Positions 1-9,289 are shown, numbered from the stretch's first letter. The stretch is 64,000 nucleotides of DNA from a bacterium D16-50 (GCA_003612485.1 RAZA01000012.1:50857-114856); one strand, 5' to 3'. A program made the numbers and translations. Notes: a model not told the origin generated them from the letters alone.

Positions 1-726
1 ATGGACGATGCAGTGGGAAAAGGACGGAAATATCTGGAGAAGGCGGCTGTCTGCGACTTGGCCAAAGCGTCCATATGCTGCGATCTCACAATTGCCTATG
101 GAATACTGGGGCAATGGGGAGAGTGCCTGAGATATGCGGGAACCTATCTGCAGTGGAGAAAGTATTTCGCAGGGCATAAGGCAGAACGCATCCGGCAGGA
201 GACGCTGCTGCTGGACGACTGCTTCTGCGATGCCAGAGCCAGAAGGGCGGCGGGATGGGGATTTGCCGCATCCATATTCCTTGGGAAAGCCGGGGAGGGA
301 GAGGCGCTGCTGGAAAAGGAATCTCTGGACTGGTGGCTGGAGACGGTGCAGGACTGGTATATCTTGGCATCCCGGTCGCTGAGGGAGAAATGGCAGGGAG
401 ACTTCGGACGTCTTATGCCTGCTATAGGGGAAGGGGGGCATGGAGCGCCCCGGCAGCAGGCCGACGGATGGGAAAAGGGGGGGCAGTATTCCCGTATGAG
501 ACAGCTGTACGGAATATTGACCAGAGAGGAGCCGGAGGATTCCGCGCCCGCAGCACCAGCCGTCACGCCGGAAATGGCGGCTTTGGCGGAGCAGCTTAAG
601 GAAAGGGTCAGGCAGCTGATCGGCCAGAACCAGCTGGAGGCTGCGCTGGGGGCAGTCAGGCAGCTGAAGGAGTACTTTCCGGAGGATGAGGAGCTTGCTG
701 CGCTGGAAGCACAGTGCGTGAGATAA
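1..726 (+). CDS. Glycosyltransferase-associated helical-repeat protein, C-terminal part (cut by window edge)
   Basis: This reading frame is open at the left edge and its 241 residues align along their whole length with the C-terminal part (about residues 295-540) of the next gene. Shared patterns include a WW pair (DWWLETVQDWY against EWWMDAVRGWY) and a closing segment ending in YFPED. The GT2 catalytic domain seen in the downstream paralog would lie upstream of this window, so the ATG at base 1 is probably internal. The visible part resembles the helical, TPR-like tail found behind some GT2 enzymes; no catalytic motif is present. The gene lies 75 bp before its paralog on the same strand, consistent with a tandem duplication. 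The precise substrate cannot be told. Confidence 0.75.
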   Translation: MDDAVGKGRKYLEKAAVCDLAKASICCDLTIAYGILGQWGECLRYAGTYLQWRKYFAGHKAERIRQETLLLDDCFCDARARRAAGWGFAASIFLGKAGEGEALLEKESLDWWLETVQDWYILASRSLREKWQGDFGRLMPAIGEGGHGAPRQQADGWEKGGQYSRMRQLYGILTREEPEDSAPAAPAVTPEMAALAEQLKERVRQLIGQNQLEAALGAVRQLKEYFPEDEELAALEAQCVR

Positions 727-801
727 CGGACATGGCCATCGGCACCAGATAGGTGTAAAACATGAAAAAGGCATCGGAAGGGTATTAGGGAGAGCAAAAC
801 A

Positions 802-2439
802 GTGAGCAAGAATAGGTATGGCGGAAATTATCTGAAAGGCAGCGGTTTTGGAAAGGGCTTTGCAAAGGAGGATCTGAGGTGGAAGTATAGGCCGAAGCAG
901 GTTCTTCTGAGCATCTCCATTCTGGTTTCGGGACGGAAGGAAAACATGGAAAGATGCGTGGCGGCACTGGATAGGCTGCGCGGCAGGGTGCCCTGTGAGC
1001 TGATTCTCACGGACACCGGTTGTCCCGCGGAGCAGCAGGAGTGGCTGAAGCAGAAAGCGGATAAGGTACTTTGGTTTACATGGTGCGACGATTTTGCCGC
1101 GGCAAGAAACGTGGGCCTTCAGGCGGCCAGCGGGGAATGGTTCATGTTCATGGACGATGACGAGTGGTTTGAAGATACGGCTGGAATCGAGGAATTCTTT
1201 CTGAGCGGAGAGTATAAGCGGTATCAGTCGGCTTCCTATATCGTGAGAAACTATGTGAATCAGGAGGGCACCGTTTGGAGGGACACCCATCTCACCCGCA
1301 TGACCAGAAGGCGGCCGGACTCCCGCTTTTTTTATCCCATTCATGAGTCCTTGTGGCCCCTTTTGGACCCCCAAAAGAATCTGGAGGACTATGCCCATCA
1401 TTACGGTTATGCCTATGTGGATCAGGAAGCGGCCATGGCCAAGCGCAGAAGAAACCTGAAGATTCTCCTGCCGGCTATAGAAGGGGATCCCCACTGCATG
1501 AAGCATTACCTGCAGGCGGTGGCGGAGTATTATTCTATGGACGAGTACGGGCCTGCCTATGAGATCGCAGACAGAGGAATCGCCAGCTGTGAGCCTGACA
1601 GAGAGGAGAATGCGCCTCATATAGACGGTCTGTATGGTGCAGCGGTGAGGATGCGCCTGAGGGGAGGGCTGGGCTCGGAAGCTGCCCGCATAGGACGGGA
1701 GTATCTGGAGCATGCGCCCATATCCGATCTGGCGAGGGCTTCCATAAGCGGCGATCTGGCCATAGCGTTTGGGGAGCTGGGGCAAAGTGAGCTGAGCAGG
1801 CAGTATCTGCAGGATTATCTGAAGTGGAAGGAGTATTTTGCGCGGAACAAGGAGGCATGGCTGAAGCAGGAGACAGTGGTTCTGGACAGCTGTTTCGAGA
1901 ACTTCCAGTATAGGAAGGCTTGCGGCTGGGGACTGGCGGCGGCGCTTTCTCTGAAGGACGGGGACTGGGCCGAGGCGCTTCTGTCGAGAGAACCCTTGGA
2001 GTGGTGGATGGATGCAGTCCGGGGATGGTATACCTTAGCCTCTGAAGAGAATAGGGAACAGTGGCAGATCGATTTTCAGGAGTTGGCGGAAGGCTTAGAA
2101 ACGGAGGAGACGTCCGAAGAGAAGGGCTTAGGTCTCAGGACAGATATCTGGGACGGGCGAGAGGGAGGCTATGCCCATATCATGCAGCTCTATGAGATTC
2201 TGGTCATGCCGGAGCCGCAAAGCGCTCAGGAAGAACTGACCGAAGAAAAAGGAACCGCAGAGAGAGAGATGGAGGCTCTGGCTGCTGCGCTGAAGGAGAA
2301 GGTCAGAGGCATGATTCAGCAGGGACAGCAGCAGGCAGCCCTTGAGACGATCCGACAGCTGCAGGGGTATTTTCCGGAGGACAAGGAGCTGGGGGAGCTG
2401 GAGGCGAAGTGCCGGGGGGAAGGTATGATAAATGGGTAG
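802..2439 (+). CDS. Family 2 glycosyltransferase with TPR-like C-terminal tail
   Basis: The 545-residue product begins at a GTG preceded by a purine-rich site (GGGAGAG). Residues about 36-200 form a GT-A fold: a starting strand LLSISILVSGRKEN, and a metal-binding acidic cluster MDDDEWF near residues 117-122. After about residue 210 comes an all-helical region with TPR-like character and an acidic tail. GT2 enzymes transfer a sugar from a nucleotide donor; this architecture is common among cytoplasmic protein or polysaccharide glycosyltransferases in Clostridia. It is the full-length paralog of the partial gene to its left. The acceptor is unknown. It is separated from the following AT-rich island by about 480 bp and may belong to a locus extending left of the window. 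Confidence 0.85.
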   Translation: MSKNRYGGNYLKGSGFGKGFAKEDLRWKYRPKQVLLSISILVSGRKENMERCVAALDRLRGRVPCELILTDTGCPAEQQEWLKQKADKVLWFTWCDDFAAARNVGLQAASGEWFMFMDDDEWFEDTAGIEEFFLSGEYKRYQSASYIVRNYVNQEGTVWRDTHLTRMTRRRPDSRFFYPIHESLWPLLDPQKNLEDYAHHYGYAYVDQEAAMAKRRRNLKILLPAIEGDPHCMKHYLQAVAEYYSMDEYGPAYEIADRGIASCEPDREENAPHIDGLYGAAVRMRLRGGLGSEAARIGREYLEHAPISDLARASISGDLAIAFGELGQSELSRQYLQDYLKWKEYFARNKEAWLKQETVVLDSCFENFQYRKACGWGLAAALSLKDGDWAEALLSREPLEWWMDAVRGWYTLASEENREQWQIDFQELAEGLETEETSEEKGLGLRTDIWDGREGGYAHIMQLYEILVMPEPQSAQEELTEEKGTAEREMEALAAALKEKVRGMIQQGQQQAALETIRQLQGYFPEDKELGELEAKCRGEGMING

Positions 2440-2659
2440 GATGGGGTGGAAAATATTTTTCTTGGAATTAGGAGTATTTTTATAACTGGTAGGAGATAAT
2501 AGAGAAAATTGTAAATAATCTATTGTATTAGATTGTGATTAATGATATGATGTAAAACAAATCGCTTTTTATAGCGGTGAAGTCTCGACAAATAATGCGA
2601 CATTACAATGTGAGTATGTTGGTTGTTAGAGGGAGCTTCCGGAAAGGACGTATAGGAAC
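2440..2659. other. AT-rich intergenic stretch, left border of the SIR2 island
   Basis: Base composition changes abruptly from GC-rich coding sequence to AT-rich sequence just after the stop at 2439. The stretch holds small inverted repeats (for example ACATT-AC-AATGT near 2611-2622) but no gene that I can support and no recognisable promoter. It probably marks the left edge of acquired DNA. Confidence 0.4.
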
Positions 2660-2836
2660 ATGGAGGGAGATAAGGTGAACACAGATTCGGGCAAAGAGAG
2701 AAAAACATTAGAGCATCTGGTGCCTGCAGGTCAGGAAAGCAACTTGCTTTCAAAAAAGCAGAAGAGGAAACTGCCAAGAGAGGGTATGTATTCGGAAGCT
2801 ACGAAGATTTATAGCCCGGTAAGCAGAGGTTTCTAA
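2660..2836 (+). CDS. Short basic ORF of unknown function (58 aa)
   Basis: An ATG at 2660, three bases after a weak AGGA site, opens a 58-codon frame ending in TAA at 2834. The product is very basic in its middle (LLSKKQKRKL) and has no recognisable domain. It lies between the AT-rich border and a clear terminator, so it could be a real small gene, a remnant of a larger gene lost on integration, or chance. Upstream, the frame is closed by a stop at 2627. Confidence in it being expressed is low. Confidence 0.25.
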   Translation: MEGDKVNTDSGKERKTLEHLVPAGQESNLLSKKQKRKLPREGMYSEATKIYSPVSRGF

Positions 2837-2859
2837 TAGAACAACCATTCAAGACTAAG

Positions 2860-2896
2860 CCTTGTAGTATAGAAAAACTATATACAAGGTTTTTTT
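2860..2896 (+). terminator. Rho-independent terminator before the SIR2 module
   Basis: The arm CCTTGTAGTATAG and the arm CTATATACAAGG pair with a single bulge around an A5 loop and are followed by a run of seven T. It isolates the downstream pair from transcription coming from the left. Confidence 0.8.
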
Positions 2897-2949
2897 ATCT
2901 AAAAAAGAAAGAACATATGATACCGCATAGGCGGTCTGGGGGAATGGTA

Positions 2950-5814
2950 ATGAACAAGAACTCGAAGGATTTTGTAGGAATGCTGATTACGCTAAAGAAG
3001 CGTATGATGTGTATTAATGTTGACGATACAAATGATTACCAATATTTAATGTTTGGGCACTACGACGGGATGGATATCCATTGCACGAATCAATGGTATC
3101 AATTGCGTCCGAAGGGGGTTGAAAAATACGGCGGGAATGTAGATATTAGTGATTCTTTGTGGGATAAGTATACATTAAAGCTATATTTTCCCCCAAAGAA
3201 ATATTGTGAGGAGCTGGAACGGAAAGGATTTGGGTATGATATATGGCAGAAGCTGGGGTGCTTTCAGGAAAACAGAGATTACTGTAATGATGTCTTAAGA
3301 CATTTTCCGTTTGTTTCTGTTGCTATGATCAACCTTTCTAAAAAGTGTGTAGAAGAGGGAGAATTAATTAATGAGCTGGAAAAGATAATTTACGATGCTG
3401 TAAGTAAAGAATTGAAGATTGATCTGAGCAGTATTCATTGTGCGATTATGCCGTCTATGGGATATGCAGATTTTGTTCTGTTGTTCTTGAGCGATAACTT
3501 GACTAAAGTGATCACGGTTTTGGATTATTTGCGGCAAGTAGCAAAGAAAGATAAGCGCGACACCTATGCTGTCCTTTCTAATAGTTATGCTATTTCCGGT
3601 TTTGCTAAGGTTGGATTGGAGAAACTTAAGGGAGAAGGGAGGCAAGAGGGGAGAGACGTTAATCTATCAATTCGAGTGAATTTGAGGGATGGGGTATCCG
3701 CTGAGCAATTTGAGAAATACTTTAGCGAGCAGATAAAGATGATTCTGAAGGAAAGCCCTCAGCAGAAAACGGTAAAGAACCCTGATTTGTATCAGGTGTT
3801 CGGGAATTCTGACTGTCTGATATTATCAGATATGTCGTTTGATTTTTTTATTCCCCTTTTTTATGATGGGAAACTTTTGAACCCGGAGCATGAATTGTTT
3901 CGAGATTATGTTCGTCATACTCGCTCATCAATAAGAGTAAAGATTACCGGAAAGGGAACAAATTACGCTAACTCTAATTCTGGAAAAGGAGCCCAAGAAA
4001 AGTATCAAGAGGAATTTCAGAAATTGATAGGGTGTTTGAGGAAATATGCCAAAGATCAAAATATGCCTATGCGTACAATAAATGGGCTGCAAAACGTTAT
4101 GAAGACATATCTGAATCTGGTGCAGTTCTCCCATTGCTTTGATATAGAAAGGATTATAGGAGATGCTTTTAAGGCGGTAAAAAATAATGTTGAAAAGACA
4201 ATGGAGATGATTAAAGAAGGTGAGGAGGAGACGGTATTTTGGTATTCTGAGCAGATTATGGTTGCTCTCAGGATATTTAGGGATAAGACTGAAGAATATT
4301 TGGCGGATATGCTTCGATCAGATCGCTTGTTCATCGAAGGGCAGTCCCTTTCCCATCCTTCTATAGGCTCGGCAACAAAACTGCTCTTTTTCTACAATAA
4401 GTTTCTGGATGATGTTGCGGAAAAACTGCTGGATAATGAGGAAAGGGAAAAAGGAAATCGATATACCTTCGTGGTGACGAGTGGGGGCTGCGATGTGACA
4501 ACGGCCTGCGATGTGTTTTCTTATATAGATCCTTCAGAAGCGGGAAATCATTCTTTGATAATCATTTCAGTGCCGGAAATGAGCCTATATGATATTAGAG
4601 GCACCATGTTTCGAGTTTTACACGAATGTTTCCATTTTTGTGGAGAGAGAAAACGGAATGTTCGGCTGCAGGCCCTGCGTAAGAGTGTTTCGGTGAACGT
4701 GGCATTGACAATCTGTGAAGGGCTTAGGAAGAGTTTGGAGATGCATTTCACGGTTCGGATTTTGGGTTCTCTTCAGAAGAAAATTCCGAAGGCAGAGTGG
4801 GAGAGAGCAAAGTACAAGGGATTAAAAATTATTCAAAAGGAAATGGAACATCTGGTTTCTTTGTGTGCAGACAGACTGTGCAAGGAGCTGGAGGAGAAAA
4901 TTTGTCTGCAAGATTGTCCTGACATGCTTTATGGTAGAAAACTGTATTCTCATGTTGCTGAAACATTGAAAAGAGAAATTCTGATGTTAGATGAGCTCAA
5001 TGCGGAGGAATGTTTTTTGCGATATGTTTATAATAAATTTTTCATATGCCAAAAACAAGTGGCAGAAGAAATTATTTTGTATTTTAAGAATATAAACATA
5101 CCGTTTTCCAAGGCAGATATTTTGAAGGAAACAGCAGAACATAAACTATGCATGGAAAGTATGAACAGATTTGACCAGTCGGAGATACAGCTGATTTATT
5201 CCTTATTTCGAGCTATTGCAGGAGAAGTTGTTTTTGAAAAGACAAGAGTAGAGATAGGGAAAGAAGAGGAATTAACCGTAGATGATATCATAGATATTTT
5301 GGCTTCTTTATTCAAGGAGTGCTTTGCTGACTGTATGGCGGCAAAGATGCTGAAGCTGTCCATGGAGGATTTTGTATTGTGTTTTATTTATGAAACATGG
5401 AATGGGAACTATGTTTTTTCTGACCATCTGCGAATGGCTGTTGAACTGAAGGTGTTGTATGGCATAGAAGGAAAGATGACAGATAAACATCGTGAAAATA
5501 TAGAAAACAAAATGTTGCACTGGGAAGAACAAGGTTTTTGCTATGAAAGGGAAGAGGGATACGTGGATGAGGTGTGCCGAAAAATAGACGGTGTTCTGAA
5601 GGAATACAATGAAGGTGGATATGTGGGCATAGAGCCGTTGGAACAATATCTGGCAGAATGCCTGAAATTCTATGACGAAGGCAAATTTAGGGAGGAGGCT
5701 GCTCTTGGCGAATTGGCAGGCATGAGTTCTTGTGATGACATACATAAATTATTGGATGAAGTACAAGGAAAGTGGAAAAATATGGCAATAGACAGAAAGG
5801 ATTGTGATCAGTGA
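2950..5814 (+). CDS. Large HExxH zinc-peptidase-like protein, partner of SIR2 protein
   Basis: I do not recognise this roughly 954-residue protein as a named family. It contains HECFH (about residues 558-562 from this start), a classic HExxH zinc-binding and catalytic motif. About 230 residues later comes ECFADCMAAKML, whose ExxAD pattern is typical of the glutamate third ligand of gluzincins. The first 330 residues look like a separate alpha/beta module (GHYDGMDI, GYADFVLLFLSD) that could serve as a sensor; the centre is helical. There is no signal peptide or membrane segment, so it should be cytoplasmic. Start: ATG at 2950 follows GGGGGA; 2917 and 2944 are in-frame alternatives. It is AT-rich compared with neighbours, and its stop overlaps the GTG start of the SIR2 gene, indicating translational coupling. 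A defence-protease role is inferred, not shown. Confidence 0.75.
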   Translation: MNKNSKDFVGMLITLKKRMMCINVDDTNDYQYLMFGHYDGMDIHCTNQWYQLRPKGVEKYGGNVDISDSLWDKYTLKLYFPPKKYCEELERKGFGYDIWQKLGCFQENRDYCNDVLRHFPFVSVAMINLSKKCVEEGELINELEKIIYDAVSKELKIDLSSIHCAIMPSMGYADFVLLFLSDNLTKVITVLDYLRQVAKKDKRDTYAVLSNSYAISGFAKVGLEKLKGEGRQEGRDVNLSIRVNLRDGVSAEQFEKYFSEQIKMILKESPQQKTVKNPDLYQVFGNSDCLILSDMSFDFFIPLFYDGKLLNPEHELFRDYVRHTRSSIRVKITGKGTNYANSNSGKGAQEKYQEEFQKLIGCLRKYAKDQNMPMRTINGLQNVMKTYLNLVQFSHCFDIERIIGDAFKAVKNNVEKTMEMIKEGEEETVFWYSEQIMVALRIFRDKTEEYLADMLRSDRLFIEGQSLSHPSIGSATKLLFFYNKFLDDVAEKLLDNEEREKGNRYTFVVTSGGCDVTTACDVFSYIDPSEAGNHSLIIISVPEMSLYDIRGTMFRVLHECFHFCGERKRNVRLQALRKSVSVNVALTICEGLRKSLEMHFTVRILGSLQKKIPKAEWERAKYKGLKIIQKEMEHLVSLCADRLCKELEEKICLQDCPDMLYGRKLYSHVAETLKREILMLDELNAEECFLRYVYNKFFICQKQVAEEIILYFKNINIPFSKADILKETAEHKLCMESMNRFDQSEIQLIYSLFRAIAGEVVFEKTRVEIGKEEELTVDDIIDILASLFKECFADCMAAKMLKLSMEDFVLCFIYETWNGNYVFSDHLRMAVELKVLYGIEGKMTDKHRENIENKMLHWEEQGFCYEREEGYVDEVCRKIDGVLKEYNEGGYVGIEPLEQYLAECLKFYDEGKFREEAALGELAGMSSCDDIHKLLDEVQGKWKNMAIDRKDCDQ

Positions 5815-7148
5815 AGCTGGAAGATGTTCTGGAAAAAGATATTTTGGAGTTGAATGAAAATAATCTGCAAGAATTTAGGGAGAAATATAGGGCAGGGAAA
5901 ATAACATGGGTTTTGGGGGCAGGGGTCAGTGTTCCGGTGGGGCTGCCCCAATGGGGGACGCTTTTGGCTAAAATATGGGCAAGGCTGTCGGAAATGGGCT
6001 ATGAGGTAGACGGTGATGAAATAGGAAGGGAGCCCGCTGATGCGGCGTCTTTTAATGCGAAGTATGAAAGACGGGATAAGTATGCGTTTGCTAAGGCATA
6101 TCAAGAAAACCTAGAGCGTATCAGAGATGTGAAGGGCTATCACGAAAAGGTAGAAAAAGCTTATGGTGGAGGATATAAAAGAATTCTTTCGCAGACCAAT
6201 TTACTGGAGGTTGCTGAGTATGTGTGGAACTATATAGGAGATTTTATAGAAGACTTCCAAAGAGAAGATAGAGATTTCCAAAAGTGCCTTCAGATGCAGG
6301 TGCTGAAAGCGCTTGTCCGAAGTTCATTGAGTGTGGATGTGGATAGGGAGGAGTTGAAAGTAAAACTGTCTGAACAAGTGGTGGGTGTGCTGGCTCAAAA
6401 GCTTGCAAAAGACAAGAAAGGGACTGTGATTACATATAATTATGATGATGTACTGGAATTTTGCCTGCAGGAAATAGGCGGATTAACAGATGCAGATGTA
6501 AGGGTAATATGTGATGTTGATGGGGACAAAGAATCTGCAGAAAATAAGATAAATATTCATCATCCTCATGGGGCGGTGAAGGTGGTGGGATGTGATTTGG
6601 GGAAGGAGTCAGAGGCGATTATATTGACGGAATCCAGCTATTATGCGATGGAGAAACATGTGTATATATGGGAGAACTCGGTGCAGGCAAAAGCGTTGGT
6701 AGAGACAAGCTGTGTATTTATAGGCTTTTCTGGAGAAGATTACAATTTCCGAAGAATCATTAAGCATTCTAAGCCTCAGCGCAGGGAAGAGATGCCTAAG
6801 CATTATATTTTTTTGTGCATTGACGACTTAGTGAAAAGTGTATATGGAGAAGAAGGAGAGAAGCATTGTGAGGAAAGGGGCAATCATGGCGGTCTCAAGA
6901 TTAGAAATCATTCAGGGCAAAATAAGGATGGGCTGAGGATGGATGCAGCTTCTGAAGAAGAGTTTATATATGAAAAGATTCAACTGATCAATATGCTGTA
7001 TATGCGTTACAACTATTGGAAAAGACATGGCATTGTACCGATCTGGAGTACGTTTGAGGAATTGCCTACAATGATTAAGGGTTCTGCATGTAGTTTGAGG
7101 CCGGGCACAGCGGTTTTATCCACGGTACCCGGCCATACAAGAGACTGA
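5811..7148 (+). CDS. SIR2-family (SIR2_2-like) NAD-binding protein, probable NADase effector
   Basis: The 445-residue product starts with GTG inside the GTGA overlap with the upstream stop. The Rossmann-type SIR2 signatures are all visible: VLGAGVSVPVGLPQW (34-48), TYNYDDVLEF (208-217), the catalytic histidine in HHPHG (about H253) and VFIGFSGEDYNFRRI (302-316). Prokaryotic SIR2 domains in Thoeris, DSR and pAgo-SIR2 systems deplete NAD on phage infection; the same is likely here but inferred. The last about 22 residues, after position 423, change in composition (SACSLRPGTAVLSTVPGHT), as if the reading frame runs across the edge of the acquired segment into host DNA. It converges on the next gene with 9 bp between stops. 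Confidence 0.88.
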   Translation: MKLEDVLEKDILELNENNLQEFREKYRAGKITWVLGAGVSVPVGLPQWGTLLAKIWARLSEMGYEVDGDEIGREPADAASFNAKYERRDKYAFAKAYQENLERIRDVKGYHEKVEKAYGGGYKRILSQTNLLEVAEYVWNYIGDFIEDFQREDRDFQKCLQMQVLKALVRSSLSVDVDREELKVKLSEQVVGVLAQKLAKDKKGTVITYNYDDVLEFCLQEIGGLTDADVRVICDVDGDKESAENKINIHHPHGAVKVVGCDLGKESEAIILTESSYYAMEKHVYIWENSVQAKALVETSCVFIGFSGEDYNFRRIIKHSKPQRREEMPKHYIFLCIDDLVKSVYGEEGEKHCEERGNHGGLKIRNHSGQNKDGLRMDAASEEEFIYEKIQLINMLYMRYNYWKRHGIVPIWSTFEELPTMIKGSACSLRPGTAVLSTVPGHTRD

Positions 7149-7157
7149 AATTGATAT

Positions 7158-9047
7158 TTAGTCCTCGTCGTCCAGATCCTCGTCGTCTGAGGTTGCCAGC
7201 AGATCGGTCCGCAGCCAGTCGCTGTCCGGCCTTGCCACCAGCCTGCTGTTGGTGTATGCCAGATTCAGCGGAAGGATGGTCTGCCCCTGATAGGAGCCCG
7301 ATACCTGACGCTCCACCACCAGAGCCAGATCTACACGGTCTTCGTCCATCAAGGCCAGCGGCAACAGCAAAGACCCTCGGTTTTTTGTGGGATAATACAT
7401 AGGGATAGCCGTCTTGTAGTTCCATTCAACCCGTTTCTGGGCGAGGTTCACGGCGTCCTGAATCCGGTTTTTCAGACGGTTCAATATTCGGGAATTATTT
7501 TGTATCTTGTTTCCCAGCTCAGTAAAATATGCTTTCTTCAGGTTGTCCATGGATTTGTGGTAGACGTCTTCTATTTTTATGCCGTTTATGTCCAAAAAGT
7601 CTGCGGGGCAGTTCTCCAGCAAAAAATCCAGAGGCAGACGGTTGGTACGCTCCGTGAGAATATGGGTATAGTCGCATGACAAATCACCCGTAGAGCTGTC
7701 GTAGAGCATGTTTTCTATTTTGTTCTCAAAATAGTTCGCTCTTTCCGGCAGAGGGTTGAACAGTCTGACCAGATTCTTGCCGATATCTTCTCCCGCTACG
7801 GCAAAGGCAAGGAGATACCAAAACTGATTGGCGTTGGATCGAGGGTTCTGCTTGAACAGCGCATAGATATATTCATATTTTTTGTCCACCAGTCCCGTAT
7901 TGAAAGCGGCGTACTCCCCCTGAGACATGTGCTCCGTATCAGTGGCAAACAGTACCTTTTCTTCAAGAACCAGCCGCCCGAAAGTATAGGCCAGATAGTT
8001 TTTCAGTATGGGGAACTGCTCTTTGCTTGGAGCGGGCTGACTGCCGTAGTACCATTTTTCGGGCAAGGCCAGCTCGGATAGGGCTTTGATCTTTTCATCG
8101 TGGATGAAGGCCCAGTTAAAGAGCCGTGTGTTCTTTGTGGGATCCTTTTCTCTCCGGGAGGCAGCGTTTTGCTCGGCTTGGGGTGCTGCGCCGCGGCGTA
8201 TGCCGTGCTGGTTTGTCCGGGGATAAGGATACTGCCCGGCGCGGTTTGCAGCGTACCGGCTTGTATCGCATTGGTCTGACGGGGGCGCGTAGCCATAATT
8301 GCCCTGCTCTCCGCTTTGTAAGAGCATAGCGCTTTGACTGACAAAACATGTATTTGCAGCATCAATGTCTTCGGCGGTCAGAATGCTCTTGGGACGCACA
8401 TAGCATATGGGCGTTTTTCCCTCCGGCTGCTCGTCTCTGAAATCAAGGATATTTTGAAACGAGTTCAGAAAGGTTCTAAGCTTAAGAAAGCCGAATTGCT
8501 TATACTGTATGCCTGCACTGTTAAGAGGCGCCCCCATACGGGCGAAATCCACCCATGCATCAGGGGCGGTCTGCAGACTGCGAACCACCTGCAAAACATT
8601 TTTTGCCATTTCTGCGGATGCCTTTTCCGTCGGAATATCCGATCCGGTATAAGGTTCGGCGGTTCGGCTGATCTGAGCAGCGCCGCACTGCTGGGCAGAA
8701 GTCCGGACGGGCTGGATGTGGTTTTGGCCGGAGAGGTTCGCGGCTTCCGGGCATATTGGGGATGGATCTATAGGGGCGGAGTCCTTGTCTGACAGGCCGT
8801 TTTTGGGGCGTACATAGCATATGGGCGGTTTTCCCTCCGGCACCTCATCTTTGAACATCAGGATATCTTGGAACGAATTCAAAAAAGGCCTGAGCTTGGG
8901 GAAACCAAATTGCTTGTACTGTATGCCTGCATTACTCAGGGGCGCTCCTATCCGGGCGAAATCCACCCAGTCTGCAGGATCCTGCTGCAGGCTGCGGATG
9001 ACCTGAAGAATTATTTCGGACGCCTCGGTCCTTTCTTGATTGTCCAT
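7158..9047 (-). CDS. Protein with two LOTUS/OST-HTH-like repeats and a DUF3825-like C-terminus
   Basis: The likely start is the ATG at 9047, after AGGAGATCACAGC, giving 629 residues; a longer frame up to 9203 lacks a ribosome site. Two copies of an about 65-residue module occur (roughly residues 12-78 and 145-212), each with DFARxGAPL, GIQYKQFGF and KPPICYVRP or TPICYVRP, resembling LOTUS/OST-HTH RNA-binding domains. The second half (from LFNWAFIHDEKIKALSELA) with AAFNTGLVDKKYEYIYALF matches my memory of the DUF3825 family, often joined to RNA-binding domains. An RNA-related cytoplasmic role is therefore inferred. A glutamine and alanine-rich linker joins the two parts, and the tail is very acidic. 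It faces the SIR2 gene tail to tail and is less AT-rich, so it is probably a host gene rather than part of the island. Confidence 0.7.
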   Translation of the reverse strand: MDNQERTEASEIILQVIRSLQQDPADWVDFARIGAPLSNAGIQYKQFGFPKLRPFLNSFQDILMFKDEVPEGKPPICYVRPKNGLSDKDSAPIDPSPICPEAANLSGQNHIQPVRTSAQQCGAAQISRTAEPYTGSDIPTEKASAEMAKNVLQVVRSLQTAPDAWVDFARMGAPLNSAGIQYKQFGFLKLRTFLNSFQNILDFRDEQPEGKTPICYVRPKSILTAEDIDAANTCFVSQSAMLLQSGEQGNYGYAPPSDQCDTSRYAANRAGQYPYPRTNQHGIRRGAAPQAEQNAASRREKDPTKNTRLFNWAFIHDEKIKALSELALPEKWYYGSQPAPSKEQFPILKNYLAYTFGRLVLEEKVLFATDTEHMSQGEYAAFNTGLVDKKYEYIYALFKQNPRSNANQFWYLLAFAVAGEDIGKNLVRLFNPLPERANYFENKIENMLYDSSTGDLSCDYTHILTERTNRLPLDFLLENCPADFLDINGIKIEDVYHKSMDNLKKAYFTELGNKIQNNSRILNRLKNRIQDAVNLAQKRVEWNYKTAIPMYYPTKNRGSLLLPLALMDEDRVDLALVVERQVSGSYQGQTILPLNLAYTNSRLVARPDSDWLRTDLLATSDDEDLDDED

Positions 9048-9234
9048 GCTGTGATCTCCTTTTTTATGACTTTGTATGTGTACGCCGCCGCAAACCGTTG
9101 GCGGTGGGGCGCTTTGCCGGAACTTATTTCTATATTTTACCATGGCGCCTGAGAAAAGTCTATAATGCCGGAATAGATGGATGAAAAATGCAGTTTTTTC
9201 CACTTGAGATTCCCTGAGGATTTTTGAATTCAGG

Positions 9235-9263
9235 TAGACAGAACGGCAACGATCTGTTATAAT
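9235..9263 (+). promoter_or_regulatory. Sigma-A type promoter for the chemoreceptor gene
   Basis: TAGACA and TATAAT are separated by 17 bp. The expected transcript has an untranslated leader of about 150 nt before the ATG at 9418. Confidence 0.7.
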
Positions 9264-9289
9264 CTAAAAATATAAAGCACAGAATCGAT

